From positions 1 through 10,448 of the forward strand of contig CAMTOW010000034.1 of NCBI GenBank assembly GCA_947074245.1: a DNA stretch of 10,448 nucleotides. The letters are read 5' to 3'. Of the stretch, positions 1-6,052 are shown piece by piece (position 1 is the stretch's first letter; the number at the start of each line of letters is the position of its first letter). The position numbers and the translations under genes are program-made. Source of the stretch: an uncultured Bacteroidales bacterium (GTDB lineage Bacteria; Bacteroidota; Bacteroidia; Bacteroidales; JAUNSR01). The notes below the pieces were generated by a model. The model worked only from the letters and a program-made list of their open reading frames with translations. It was not told the origin of the DNA and ran no database searches.

Positions 1-219
1 AAAGAAGCCTTCTGCTATGTTTTCTGCAGTGATTGTAGATATATTGTATTTATAGGTGTCACGACCTGTTGCGTTATGCTTACAGATACGGTGATTTGAT
101 TATACAAATTTCTAAAAATAATTTCATTATGCTAATAATTTTTGTTTTAAAAAATAAACGCCACACTCTTAAACTACGTATCTTTGACTCACTGAATTAA
201 AAAAACCCTTAGAGAAAAA
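1..219. other. Leader region upstream of the threonine dehydrogenase gene; no supported gene
   Basis: No reading frame here can be supported as a gene. A plus-strand frame open from base 1 stops near 109 and is Cys-rich with no family resemblance. A minus-strand frame open from about 100 out through base 1 has no ATG, GTG or TTG start after its upstream stop. The right half (about 100-219) is strongly A/T-rich, as is typical of Bacteroidetes promoter and leader DNA, and contains the candidate promoter annotated separately. The leftmost 100 bases could be the tail of something outside the window. Confidence 0.5.
179..186 (+). promoter_or_regulatory. Candidate Bacteroidetes -7 promoter element
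   Basis: TATCTTTG is an exact match to the Bacteroidetes primary-sigma -7 consensus TAnnTTTG. It lies 33 nt before the ATG at 220, which would give a short, A-rich 5' leader. No good TTTG -33 element lies 19-21 bp further upstream; the nearest TTTG (141-144) is too far away. The call therefore rests on the -7 match and its position. Confidence 0.45.
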
Positions 220-1176
220 ATGAAGAATGTATTAGTGATCGGATCAACGGGCCAGATCGGATCCGAATTGACCATGGAATTACGCAGACAAATTCCTGAA
301 GGAAACATAGTTGCGGGATATATCCCGGGAGCTGAGCCGAAAGGTGTTCTTCTCGAAAGTGGCCCATCTGCTGTTGCCGACGTTACGAATGCTGCTCAGT
401 TGGCGGAGATTATCGATAAATATAAAATTGATACGATCTACAATCTTGCTGCTCTTCTATCTGCTGTTGCAGAAGCCAAACCTTTATTGGCTTGGAACAT
501 TCAGATGAACGGTTTGCTCAACATCCTCGAAATTGCGCGCGAAAAGAAATGTGCCGTATTTACGCCAAGCTCAATCGGAGCCTTTGGTCCGAATACTCCC
601 CATGTCAATACGCCGCAGGATACGATTCAGCGTCCTAAAACGATGTATGGTATCACAAAAGTTTCGTGCGAACTCCTGAGCGACTACTACTTCTCGAAAT
701 ATGGTGTTGATACGCGTTCGGTACGTTTCCCGGGGCTTATCTCCAATGTAACCCTACCGGGTGGTGGTACGACCGATTATGCGGTGGATATCTACTACGC
801 AGCGGTCGAAGGTCGCGATTTCGCTTGTCCGATTCAAGCGGGTACATTCATGGATATGATGTATATGCCCGATGCGCTCAAAGCGTGTATTGATATCATG
901 AATGCCGATCCTGCTCATTTGGTACACCGTAACTCATTCAATGTTACTGCGATGAGCTTCGATCCGGAAATCATCCGCAAGGAAATCATCAAGCACATTC
1001 CTGATTTCAAAATGCATTATGTAGCCGATCCGGTTCGCCAGGCGATTGCCGACTCTTGGCCGGATTCGATGGACGATAGCTGCGCTCGCCATGAGTGGGG
1101 CTGGAAACCGACTTACAACCTCGAAACGATGACTGTCGATATGATTGCCGCTTTGCGCAAACGTTTCGGGAAGTAA
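220..1176 (+). CDS. L-threonine 3-dehydrogenase, short-chain (SDR) type; NAD-dependent epimerase/dehydratase family
   Basis: This cytoplasmic NAD+-dependent oxidoreductase of 318 residues probably oxidises L-threonine to 2-amino-3-ketobutyrate, which Kbl then cleaves to glycine and acetyl-CoA. The Rossmann dinucleotide motif GSTGQIG is at residues 8-14, and the GQIGxEL form is typical of SDR-type threonine dehydrogenases. NLAALLSA follows in the middle of the Rossmann fold. The catalytic set is Ser117/Ser118 in PSSIGAFG with Tyr143 and Lys147 in YGITK. The family-typical stretches PGGGTTDYA (180-188) and MMYMPDA (213-219) are present, as is IADSWPDSMDD near the C-terminus, which in relatives belongs to the substrate domain. 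The length is normal. The ATG at 220 is preceded by an A-rich leader without a Shine-Dalgarno, and the Rossmann beta-strand begins at residue 3, so this start is secure. The gene is monocistronic and closed by the terminator at 1207-1244. It could be annotated only as a sugar-nucleotide epimerase-like protein, but the motif set favours threonine dehydrogenase. No kbl gene is visible in the window. Confidence 0.87.
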   Translation: MKNVLVIGSTGQIGSELTMELRRQIPEGNIVAGYIPGAEPKGVLLESGPSAVADVTNAAQLAEIIDKYKIDTIYNLAALLSAVAEAKPLLAWNIQMNGLLNILEIAREKKCAVFTPSSIGAFGPNTPHVNTPQDTIQRPKTMYGITKVSCELLSDYYFSKYGVDTRSVRFPGLISNVTLPGGGTTDYAVDIYYAAVEGRDFACPIQAGTFMDMMYMPDALKACIDIMNADPAHLVHRNSFNVTAMSFDPEIIRKEIIKHIPDFKMHYVADPVRQAIADSWPDSMDDSCARHEWGWKPTYNLETMTVDMIAALRKRFGK

Positions 1177-1206
1177 TCCCCGACGGTTCATTCTTAAAAT
1201 ATTCAG

Positions 1207-1244
1207 ATCCGCCATGCGTCATCGACGTTATGGCGGATTTTTTT
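1207..1244 (+). terminator. Rho-independent terminator of the threonine dehydrogenase gene
   Basis: A perfect 9-bp stem is formed by ATCCGCCAT (1207-1215) and ATGGCGGAT (1230-1238), with an inner CGTC/GACG pairing (1217-1220 with 1224-1227). It is followed by a run of seven T (1238-1244). It starts 30 nt after the stop codon of the gene ending at 1176. Confidence 0.9.
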
Positions 1245-1507
1245 ATGGGCATCTTGCTCGTTTGGAGGATGATTGGTATCGTTTCTTCATTTTTATTCCA
1301 TCAAATCAGATAAAAAGAATAGAGGCAATGAAATCTCATTGCCCCTTCTCAATTTACATGAATCTAATACTCATCAATGGATATAAAATCTCTATCATAA
1401 CACATTTCGATCGTGTTTCACAACATGGATCCTTGTTTAGCTTTCAATACTAATTCATCAACACAATATTCAATTATTTAAATTAACCCTAAAATCATTG
1501 GAATTGC

Positions 1508-1526
1508 GAAGCGATCGAGTCGCTTC
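1508..1526. repeat. Short perfect hairpin
   Basis: GAAGCGA (1508-1514) and TCGCTTC (1520-1526) form a perfect 7-bp stem with a 5-nt loop. No T-run follows on either strand, so it is not a canonical intrinsic terminator. Its function is unknown. Confidence 0.5.
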
Positions 1527-1545
1527 ATTGGTTGATTGAAGAACG

Positions 1546-1606
1546 AAAAAACAGAGAAATTGCTCTTTTTCAGCACCCCGATTCGATGATCGGCATCCCT
1601 GTTTTT
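1546..1606. repeat. Imperfect inverted repeat with nested hairpin
   Basis: The outer arms AAAAACAG (1547-1554) and CTGTTTTT (1599-1606) are perfectly complementary and enclose a second stem, CCGAT (1578-1582) with ATCGG (1589-1593). The T-rich right arm and A-rich left arm would let either strand end in a U-run, so a weak bidirectional terminator or a small structured RNA is possible. Neither is proven. Confidence 0.4.
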
Positions 1607-2063
1607 CATTTTTCTTATATGAATATAATAAGCTTCTGAATACACTGAAAATAATAAGGCAATAAATAGTTGAAAATATGTTGCAAAATATCTATTTTTT
1701 AATGAATTAAATTGTCAAATGAGATTTTTATAGCCCTAATTGCTGACAAAATGTTATATCGTATTCTTGGTTTGAGGTAAAATGATTCTAAGATGATAAC
1801 AAAATGATCGGTAAATACCTGTTTTTTCCTCGAAAACTCGTTTTTTTCTGACAAATTAAAATTACAATGATTTTTTAATCAAAGTTTCCTGTTTTTTCAA
1901 AACGAGTCATTTGTGTTCTTGCTACATTTTATTTAAAATCAGATAGTTCCGATCGGTCGTGTATGAGCTGGTTTCCTTCCTTTTTTTGATCGTACGTTGT
2001 TAAATCCGACTCTGTTTTCATGAATTCTTCTACAATCAGCATATTCAATAAATAATTCGTGGA

Positions 2064-2173
2064 TTTCCTGCCTGACCTTTTCGAATTTCCTGCCTGTACT
2101 TTTTCATTTTTCTGCCTGGGATTTTCTGTTTTTCTGCCTGGCTTTTTTTAATTTCCTGCCTGACCAAAATTTG
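2064..2173. repeat. Five tandem repeats of exactly 22 bp
   Basis: Five copies of an 11-bp core, TTTYCTGCCTG, start at 2064, 2086, 2108, 2130 and 2152, so every spacing is exactly 22 bp. The second half of each unit is variable and mostly T-rich. Units 1, 2 and 5 have TTTCCTGCCTG and units 3 and 4 have TTTTCTGCCTG. Units 1 and 5 share 14 bases (core plus ACC). Nothing similar flanks the array at the same phase. It sits in non-coding DNA, 42 bp beyond the poly-A end of the terminator of the convergent minus-strand gene. Confidence 0.9.
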
Positions 2174-2214
2174 ATGTCAGAGAATTTGGTTCCCTTCTTT
2201 AATAGATGGCGAAT

Positions 2215-2257
2215 AAAAAAAGACGGAGCTTTTTCCCGATTGAGAAAAAACTCCGTC
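2215..2257 (-). terminator. Rho-independent terminator of the carboxynorspermidine synthase gene
   Basis: Read on the minus strand, GACGGAG (complement of 2251-2257) pairs perfectly with CTCCGTC (complement of 2222-2228). The inner poly-U and poly-A arms (2245-2250 with 2230-2234) extend the stem past a one-base bulge. The transcript then ends in seven U (2215-2221 read in reverse). It begins 20 nt past the stop codon at 2278-2280. Confidence 0.9.
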
Positions 2258-2277
2258 CTATATGGCTTATCAGTTTA

Positions 2278-3480
2278 TTATCTGGTTACCTCAAGATCTT
2301 CGTTGAAGATCTCATGCCAAGGAAGTCCTTGTTTATTTAGTTGCTCCATAAATGGATCTGGATTGAACTCTTCTACGTTCCATACGCCTGGGCGTTTCCA
2401 TTCTCCTTTCAAGAACATCATTGCGCCGATCATTGCCGGTACGCCGGTCGTATAACTTACACCCTGAGCGCCTGTTTCTTTGAAGGCTGCCTCATGGCTA
2501 CAGTTGTTGTATACATAATAGGTAAGTTCTTTGCCTTCTTTGCTAAGACCTTTGATACGGCAACCGATCGAAGTCTCTCCGGTATAGTTTTCACCAAGAT
2601 CACCCGGATTTGGCAATACCGCTTTCAAGAACTGGATTGGCACGATCTCTACGCCGTTATACATAATAGGGTCGATGCGAGCCATACCGATGTTTTGAAT
2701 CACACGCAAGTGTGTTAGGTATTCCTGTCCGAATGTCATCCAGAAACGTGCGCGCTTCAAAGTCGGGAAGTTTTTCACAAGTGATTCTAGTTCCTCATGA
2801 TAAAGCACATACGATTCTTTTGGTCCGATGTTCGGATAAGTGATCGGTTGGTGGATCTCATGCGGTTCTGTTTCAACCCATTCTCCGTTTTCCCAATATT
2901 TCCCTTTTTGAGTTACCTCACGGATATTGATCTCCGGATTGAAGTTCGTAGCGAATGCTTTTCCGTGGTCTCCGGCGTTGCAGTCTACGATATCTAGATA
3001 CTCCATTTCATTGAAGTAATGTTTCGCCGCGTATGCGGTGAATACACCCGATACTCCCGGATCGAATCCGCAACCAAGGATCGCGGTAAGACCTGCTTTC
3101 TCGAATTTTTCTTTATAAGCCCATTGCCATTTGTATTCGAATTTTGCTTCTTCCAATGGCTCGTAATTTGCTGTGTCCAGATAGTTCACACCACTTGCCA
3201 GACAGGCATCCATAATTGTTAGGTCCTGATAAGGAAGTGCTACGTTGATCACGATATCCGGTTTATGTGTGTTAAACAGTTCGATCAACTCATTCACGTT
3301 ATCTGCATCTACCTGTGCCGTTGTGATACGGTCGCTTCCGATTGCTTTGGCAATAGCGTCGCATTTCGATTTCGTACGGCTCGCCAGTACAACTTCAGTA
3401 AAAACATCCGGGTTCTGAGCAACTTTGTGAGCGACAACAGTTCCTACACCACCGGCACCAATAATCAAAACTTTTCCCAT
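2278..3480 (-). CDS. Saccharopine dehydrogenase-family protein, probable carboxynorspermidine/carboxyspermidine synthase
   Basis: This 400-residue cytoplasmic NADPH-type oxidoreductase has the saccharopine-dehydrogenase fold. The N-terminal dinucleotide motif GAGGVG is at residues 8-13 and an ASRT strand end is at 33-36. GVNYLDTANYE (97-107) and GCGFDPGVSG (136-145) are hallmarks of the carboxynorspermidine synthase (CASDH) branch. The conserved C-terminal stretch GEWKRPGVWNVEEFNPDPFM lies at 359-378. The length agrees with CASDH and is shorter than bifunctional lysine-degradation enzymes. In this pathway the enzyme condenses L-aspartate semialdehyde with putrescine or diaminopropane, and a decarboxylase (NspC/CASDC) then gives spermidine or norspermidine; gut Bacteroides make spermidine this way. 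The decarboxylase is not in the window. The start at 3480 is the only one that preserves the Rossmann strand; its leader has no Shine-Dalgarno. The gene is transcribed alone, divergently from the ATP synthase operon, and has its own terminator. Older annotations may call it saccharopine dehydrogenase or LYS1-like, but a lysine role is less likely. Confidence 0.85.
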   Translation of the reverse strand: MGKVLIIGAGGVGTVVAHKVAQNPDVFTEVVLASRTKSKCDAIAKAIGSDRITTAQVDADNVNELIELFNTHKPDIVINVALPYQDLTIMDACLASGVNYLDTANYEPLEEAKFEYKWQWAYKEKFEKAGLTAILGCGFDPGVSGVFTAYAAKHYFNEMEYLDIVDCNAGDHGKAFATNFNPEINIREVTQKGKYWENGEWVETEPHEIHQPITYPNIGPKESYVLYHEELESLVKNFPTLKRARFWMTFGQEYLTHLRVIQNIGMARIDPIMYNGVEIVPIQFLKAVLPNPGDLGENYTGETSIGCRIKGLSKEGKELTYYVYNNCSHEAAFKETGAQGVSYTTGVPAMIGAMMFLKGEWKRPGVWNVEEFNPDPFMEQLNKQGLPWHEIFNEDLEVTR

Positions 3481-3538
3481 TTCGAAAATTAATAGTTAAA
3501 TGATAAATATATGAACGATTTATGTAATCATCGTCAGG

Positions 3539-3574
3539 CGGACATTTGTCCGATAAGTCGGATTATATCGACTT
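3539..3574 (-). promoter_or_regulatory. Tandem hairpins in the leader of the carboxynorspermidine synthase gene
   Basis: CGGACA (3539-3544) and TGTCCG (3547-3552) form a perfect 14-bp dyad. AAGTCG (3555-3560) and CGACTT (3569-3574) form a second perfect 6-bp stem with an 8-nt loop. Both lie between the candidate -7 element and the start codon at 3480, so they would be in the mRNA leader if that promoter is real. They could be RNA hairpins or, for the first dyad, a protein-binding operator. Confidence 0.5.
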
Positions 3575-3597
3575 CTCAGTCTTTTTCAATCGTAAAA

Positions 3598-3605
3598 CAA
3601 AGGTA
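3598..3605 (-). promoter_or_regulatory. Candidate Bacteroidetes -7 promoter element (minus strand)
   Basis: On the minus strand this reads TACCTTTG, an exact match to TAnnTTTG. It points toward the gene starting at 3480 and predicts a leader of roughly 110 nt. A matching -33 TTTG at the usual distance is not present. Confidence 0.45.
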
Positions 3606-3895
3606 ATATAATTTTATCTGTTTAGTCGGGGATGATTACTTATAAATGGTAACTTATATTGAAATTATTCTAATGATTTCTCCCTTTTTCCGATCCGTAG
3701 CGCTTTCACGAACCGCTTTTCTGGCTTTTTGTTCTTTGAGATTTTGCTCGATTCTCTCTTTTTTAGGGAAAGTAATTTCACAAATTATCAGTAAATAAGG
3801 GCTTTTATTAAAAAAAAGTAAACGCAAAAACCCGTTAAACTTTCTTGTTTGCCTTGTTGTTTTAGCCCCAAAGAGAAAATGATAAATTAAAAGAT

Positions 3896-5416
3896 ATGGA
3901 AAATAAAACCGGGATTATCATTCAGATTATCGGTCCCGTAGTGGATGTGAGTTTCGCCAACGAAGACGGATCTCCGGTTGATCTTCCTCCGATATACGGA
4001 GCTCTCTCCATCCCTCGTTCATCGGGGGGCGATCTCATTGTTGAGGTCGAACAGCACATTGGTGAAGATACGGTTCGCTGCATCGCCATGGATTCCACCG
4101 ATGGCCTTAGCCGCGGTATGACGGTCCACAATCTCGGACACCCCATCTTGATGCCGGTTGGTAATCAGGTCAAAGGGCGTTTGCTCAATGGTTTGGGCGA
4201 TCCGATCGACGAGCTTTGGCCACTTAGCGACGAAGGCGCGCTCCCCATTCATCGGCAACCTCCTGCGTTTAAGGATCTTTCCGTTTCCGAAGAGATGTTC
4301 GTTACCGGAATCAAAGTGATCGATCTGCTCGAACCTTATGTAAGGGGAGGTAAGATCGGTCTTTTCGGCGGTGCCGGTGTGGGAAAGACGGTGTTGATTA
4401 TGGAACTCATCAATAATATCGCGAAAGGCCATGACGGCTATTCCGTATTTGCCGGTGTCGGCGAACGTACCCGTGAAGGCAACGACCTTTTGCGTGAGAT
4501 GATCGAATCCGATGTGATTCGCTATGGCGAGAAATTCCGCGAAGGAATGGAACGGGGCGAATGGGATACATCGCTTATCGATCGCGATGAGTTGCAAAAA
4601 TCCCAGGCGACCTTGGTGTTTGGGCAGATGAACGAACCTCCCGGTGCTCGTGCGCGTGTCGCTTTTTCCGGATTGACCGAAGCGGAAAGCTTCCGCGATA
4701 ACAATCAAACCGGAACCGACGTGTTGTTCTTTATGGATAATATATTCCGCTTCATTCAGGCGGGTTCCGAGATATCAGCCCTGATGGGGCGTATGCCTTC
4801 TGCCGTAGGTTATCAGCCTACCCTGGCTTCCGAAATGGGTGCGCTTCAGGAACGGATCACCTCTACCCGCAAAGGAGCTATCACCTCCGTGCAGGCGATC
4901 TATGTTCCTGCCGATGACCTGACCGACCCGGCTCCCGCTACGACGTTCACGTTTCTGGATGCGACAACCGTATTGAGTCGTAAGATTGCTAGTTTGGGTA
5001 TTTACCCGGCTGTCGATCCGCTCGAATCCACATCGCGCATCCTCAATCCTCAGATTGTCGGCGAAGAGCATTATCAGGTTGCGCAGCAGGTGAAGGTGAT
5101 TCTTCAGCGCTACAAAGAGCTTCAGGATATCATCGCTATTCTCGGGATGGAAGAGCTTTCCGATGAAGACCGCCTGATCGTAAACCGGGCTCGCAAAGTA
5201 CAGCGCTTTCTGGGGCAACCGTTCCATGTGGCAGAGCAGTTCACGGGGGTAAAAGGGGTCATGGTGCCTGTCAGCGAAACCGTCAAGGGATTTCGGATGA
5301 TTCTGGATGGCACGTTGGATTATTTGCCCGAACAGGCCTTTTTCAATGTGGGCGATATCCAGGAGGCTATCGACAAAGGAAAACAGTTATTGTCAGAAAC
5401 AAAACAACAGGAATAG
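3896..5416 (+). CDS. atpD: F1Fo ATP synthase subunit beta
   Basis: This is the catalytic subunit of F1 (EC 7.1.2.2), 506 residues, on the cytoplasmic side of the inner membrane. It has an N-terminal beta-barrel (about 1-85), a nucleotide-binding domain and a C-terminal helical domain. Walker A GGAGVGKT is at 158-165 (Lys164, Thr165). The catalytic glutamate is Glu190 in GERTREGND, and the Walker B segment VLFFMDN ends in Asp281. GQMNEPPGAR and DDLTDPAPAT are canonical. Aligned by eye to E. coli beta, the segment between Glu190 and GQMNEPPG is 27 residues longer (extra around 209-236); this insertion is typical of Bacteroidetes beta subunits. The ATG at 3896 is preceded by an A-rich leader without a Shine-Dalgarno. 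It is the first gene of the operon, followed after 9 nt by atpC; in the classical E. coli order these two come last. Confidence 0.98.
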   Translation: MENKTGIIIQIIGPVVDVSFANEDGSPVDLPPIYGALSIPRSSGGDLIVEVEQHIGEDTVRCIAMDSTDGLSRGMTVHNLGHPILMPVGNQVKGRLLNGLGDPIDELWPLSDEGALPIHRQPPAFKDLSVSEEMFVTGIKVIDLLEPYVRGGKIGLFGGAGVGKTVLIMELINNIAKGHDGYSVFAGVGERTREGNDLLREMIESDVIRYGEKFREGMERGEWDTSLIDRDELQKSQATLVFGQMNEPPGARARVAFSGLTEAESFRDNNQTGTDVLFFMDNIFRFIQAGSEISALMGRMPSAVGYQPTLASEMGALQERITSTRKGAITSVQAIYVPADDLTDPAPATTFTFLDATTVLSRKIASLGIYPAVDPLESTSRILNPQIVGEEHYQVAQQVKVILQRYKELQDIIAILGMEELSDEDRLIVNRARKVQRFLGQPFHVAEQFTGVKGVMVPVSETVKGFRMILDGTLDYLPEQAFFNVGDIQEAIDKGKQLLSETKQQE

Positions 5417-5425
5417 ATCGATACG

Positions 5426-5659
5426 ATGAATCTGCATATTATATCTCCCAACGGGACGGTTCTGGAAACGGAAACCGACTTTCTGAAACTACCCGGGCAA
5501 GAAGGGCAGTTTACCGTACTTGATGGTCATGCGCCTCTCATCGCGGCGTTGACCAAAGGCGCGATTATTTACAAACACGATGGTGTCGATAAAAACATGG
5601 AGATTGAAAGCGGTTTTGTCGAAATAGCGGATGATGATGTTAAAATTTGCATTGACTGA
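5426..5659 (+). CDS. atpC: F1Fo ATP synthase subunit epsilon, short form
   Basis: This central-stalk subunit binds gamma and the c ring and couples rotation to catalysis. It has only 77 residues, against about 130-140 in E. coli-type epsilon. The N-terminal beta-sandwich is present, with the conserved LPGQEGQFTVLDGHAPL (22-38) and TKGAI (43-47). The protein ends just after the last strand (GFVEIADDDVKI). The C-terminal two-helix domain, which inhibits ATP hydrolysis in other bacteria, is therefore missing. The stop is genuine: the next gene starts 3 nt later, and no helical continuation is visible in another frame. Short epsilon subunits of this kind are usual in Bacteroidetes, so this is a lineage trait rather than a mutation. 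It lies 9 nt after atpD and is surely cotranscribed. Confidence 0.95.
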   Translation: MNLHIISPNGTVLETETDFLKLPGQEGQFTVLDGHAPLIAALTKGAIIYKHDGVDKNMEIESGFVEIADDDVKICID

Positions 5660-5662
5660 ATC

Positions 5663-6052
5663 ATGAAAATCTGGAAAATCTATGAGCTTGCCATTATTGG
5701 GGTAGCCCTGATAAATTGGTTGATACTTGAAGTCTTTGTCGGAACGGTCTATAAGGCATTCTGGTGGATCATAATCGTATATTCACTGATCACGTTCGGT
5801 TTCTCGATGTTATTGGCATGGGGAGAAAAGAAACGCCCGATGAATTTCTTTACCTGCTTTACCGCGGGTAAAGCGTTGAAGTTTATGGCGACCTTGGCTT
5901 TACTGCTCGTATGTATGCTCGTTAATCCCGAGCACACCATTCAATATGTCGTTACCGCTGGATCATTATTCCTGGTGACGTTGATTATTGATACGGCTGT
6001 GGTGCTAAAGTTCGCCCGGTTTCTCAGGAGGAAAAAATATGAAACATATTAA
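5663..6052 (+). CDS. Small four-helix membrane protein in the AtpI position of the ATP synthase operon
   Basis: I do not recognise a named family from the sequence alone. The protein has 129 residues and four likely transmembrane helices (about 8-27, 33-52, 71-87 and 94-117). A Lys/Arg-rich loop follows helix 2 (EKKRP, 55-59) and the tail LRRKKYETY is basic, which puts both ends in the cytoplasm by the positive-inside rule. The segment TAGKALKF (67-74) at the start of helix 3 resembles the Gly-Lys pattern of AtpI/UncI-like proteins. Its place between atpC and atpB, 3 nt after one and overlapping the other by 14 nt, suggests an AtpI-type assembly or cation-handling role for the Fo sector. That role is inferred from context. 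Its last codons (AGG AGG AAA AAA TAT) also make up the ribosome-binding site and start region of atpB, so the two may be translationally coupled. Confidence 0.85.
   Translation: MKIWKIYELAIIGVALINWLILEVFVGTVYKAFWWIIIVYSLITFGFSMLLAWGEKKRPMNFFTCFTAGKALKFMATLALLLVCMLVNPEHTIQYVVTAGSLFLVTLIIDTAVVLKFARFLRRKKYETY
6026..6031 (+). promoter_or_regulatory. Perfect Shine-Dalgarno sequence for atpB
   Basis: AGGAGG ends 7 nt before the ATG at 6039, an optimal spacing. It lies inside the last codons of the preceding gene, where it encodes Arg-Arg. Other genes of this operon lack a properly spaced Shine-Dalgarno, and Bacteroidetes ribosomes generally do not use one, so the site is unusual here. It supports the choice of 6039 as the atpB start. 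Confidence 0.75.

Larger units (their letters stand above)
1245..2214. other. AT-rich intergenic region without a credible gene
   Basis: Nearly 1 kb lies between two convergent transcription units, each with its own terminator. Open frames are short and start with no recognisable family; the longest plus-strand remnant ends at 1453 and overlaps the upstream terminator. No tRNA, rRNA or recognisable housekeeping RNA is visible. Visible structure includes a 7-bp hairpin at 1508-1526, a larger imperfect inverted repeat at 1546-1606, an 11-bp direct repeat CCTGTTTTTTC (1818-1828 and 1888-1898), an inverted repeat ACTCGTTTT/AAAACGAGT (1836-1844 with 1899-1907), the 8-bp palindrome CCGATCGG (1949-1956) and the 22-bp tandem repeats at 2064-2173. 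The base composition differs clearly from the flanking genes. Confidence 0.6.
3481..3895. promoter_or_regulatory. Divergent intergenic region between the polyamine gene and the ATP synthase operon
   Basis: This 415-bp AT-rich region carries the leaders of two divergent units. The left part holds a candidate minus-strand -7 element (3598-3605) and two hairpins in the presumed leader of the polyamine gene. A 9-bp inverted repeat, GTAATCATC (3524-3532) and GATGATTAC (3631-3639), brackets that promoter and those hairpins. The right part includes a pyrimidine-rich stretch on the plus strand (about 3677-3765) and an A/T-rich leader before atpD. I found no exact TAnnTTTG element for the atp operon, so its promoter is not located. 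No gene is supported here. Confidence 0.6.

Noticed and set aside
1..100. Minus-strand open frame running out of the left edge, as a possible divergent gene
   Set aside because: It has no ATG, GTG or TTG after its upstream stop, and its roughly 33 residues match no family I recognise.
1329..1453. A 41-codon plus-strand frame after the first terminator
   Set aside because: Low-complexity composition, no recognisable domain and no promoter or leader signal; probably chance.
2064..2173. The 22-bp repeats as a CRISPR array
   Set aside because: Repeat core and spacer are only 11 bp each, spacers are T-rich and similar, and no cas genes are present.
3821..3852. Small inverted repeats (AACG/CGTT, GCAAA/TTTGC) in the atpD leader as a riboswitch or attenuator
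   Set aside because: The stems are only 4-5 bp, mutually exclusive and A/T-flanked; no known riboswitch features are visible.
3838..3855. A possible promoter -7 element before atpD around CTTGTTTG
   Set aside because: Only the TTTG half matches TAnnTTTG, and there is no -33 element at the right distance.
4019..4708. A 229-codon frame antisense to atpD
   Set aside because: It lies wholly opposite a highly conserved gene and its protein resembles no family; long antisense frames are common opposite biased codons.
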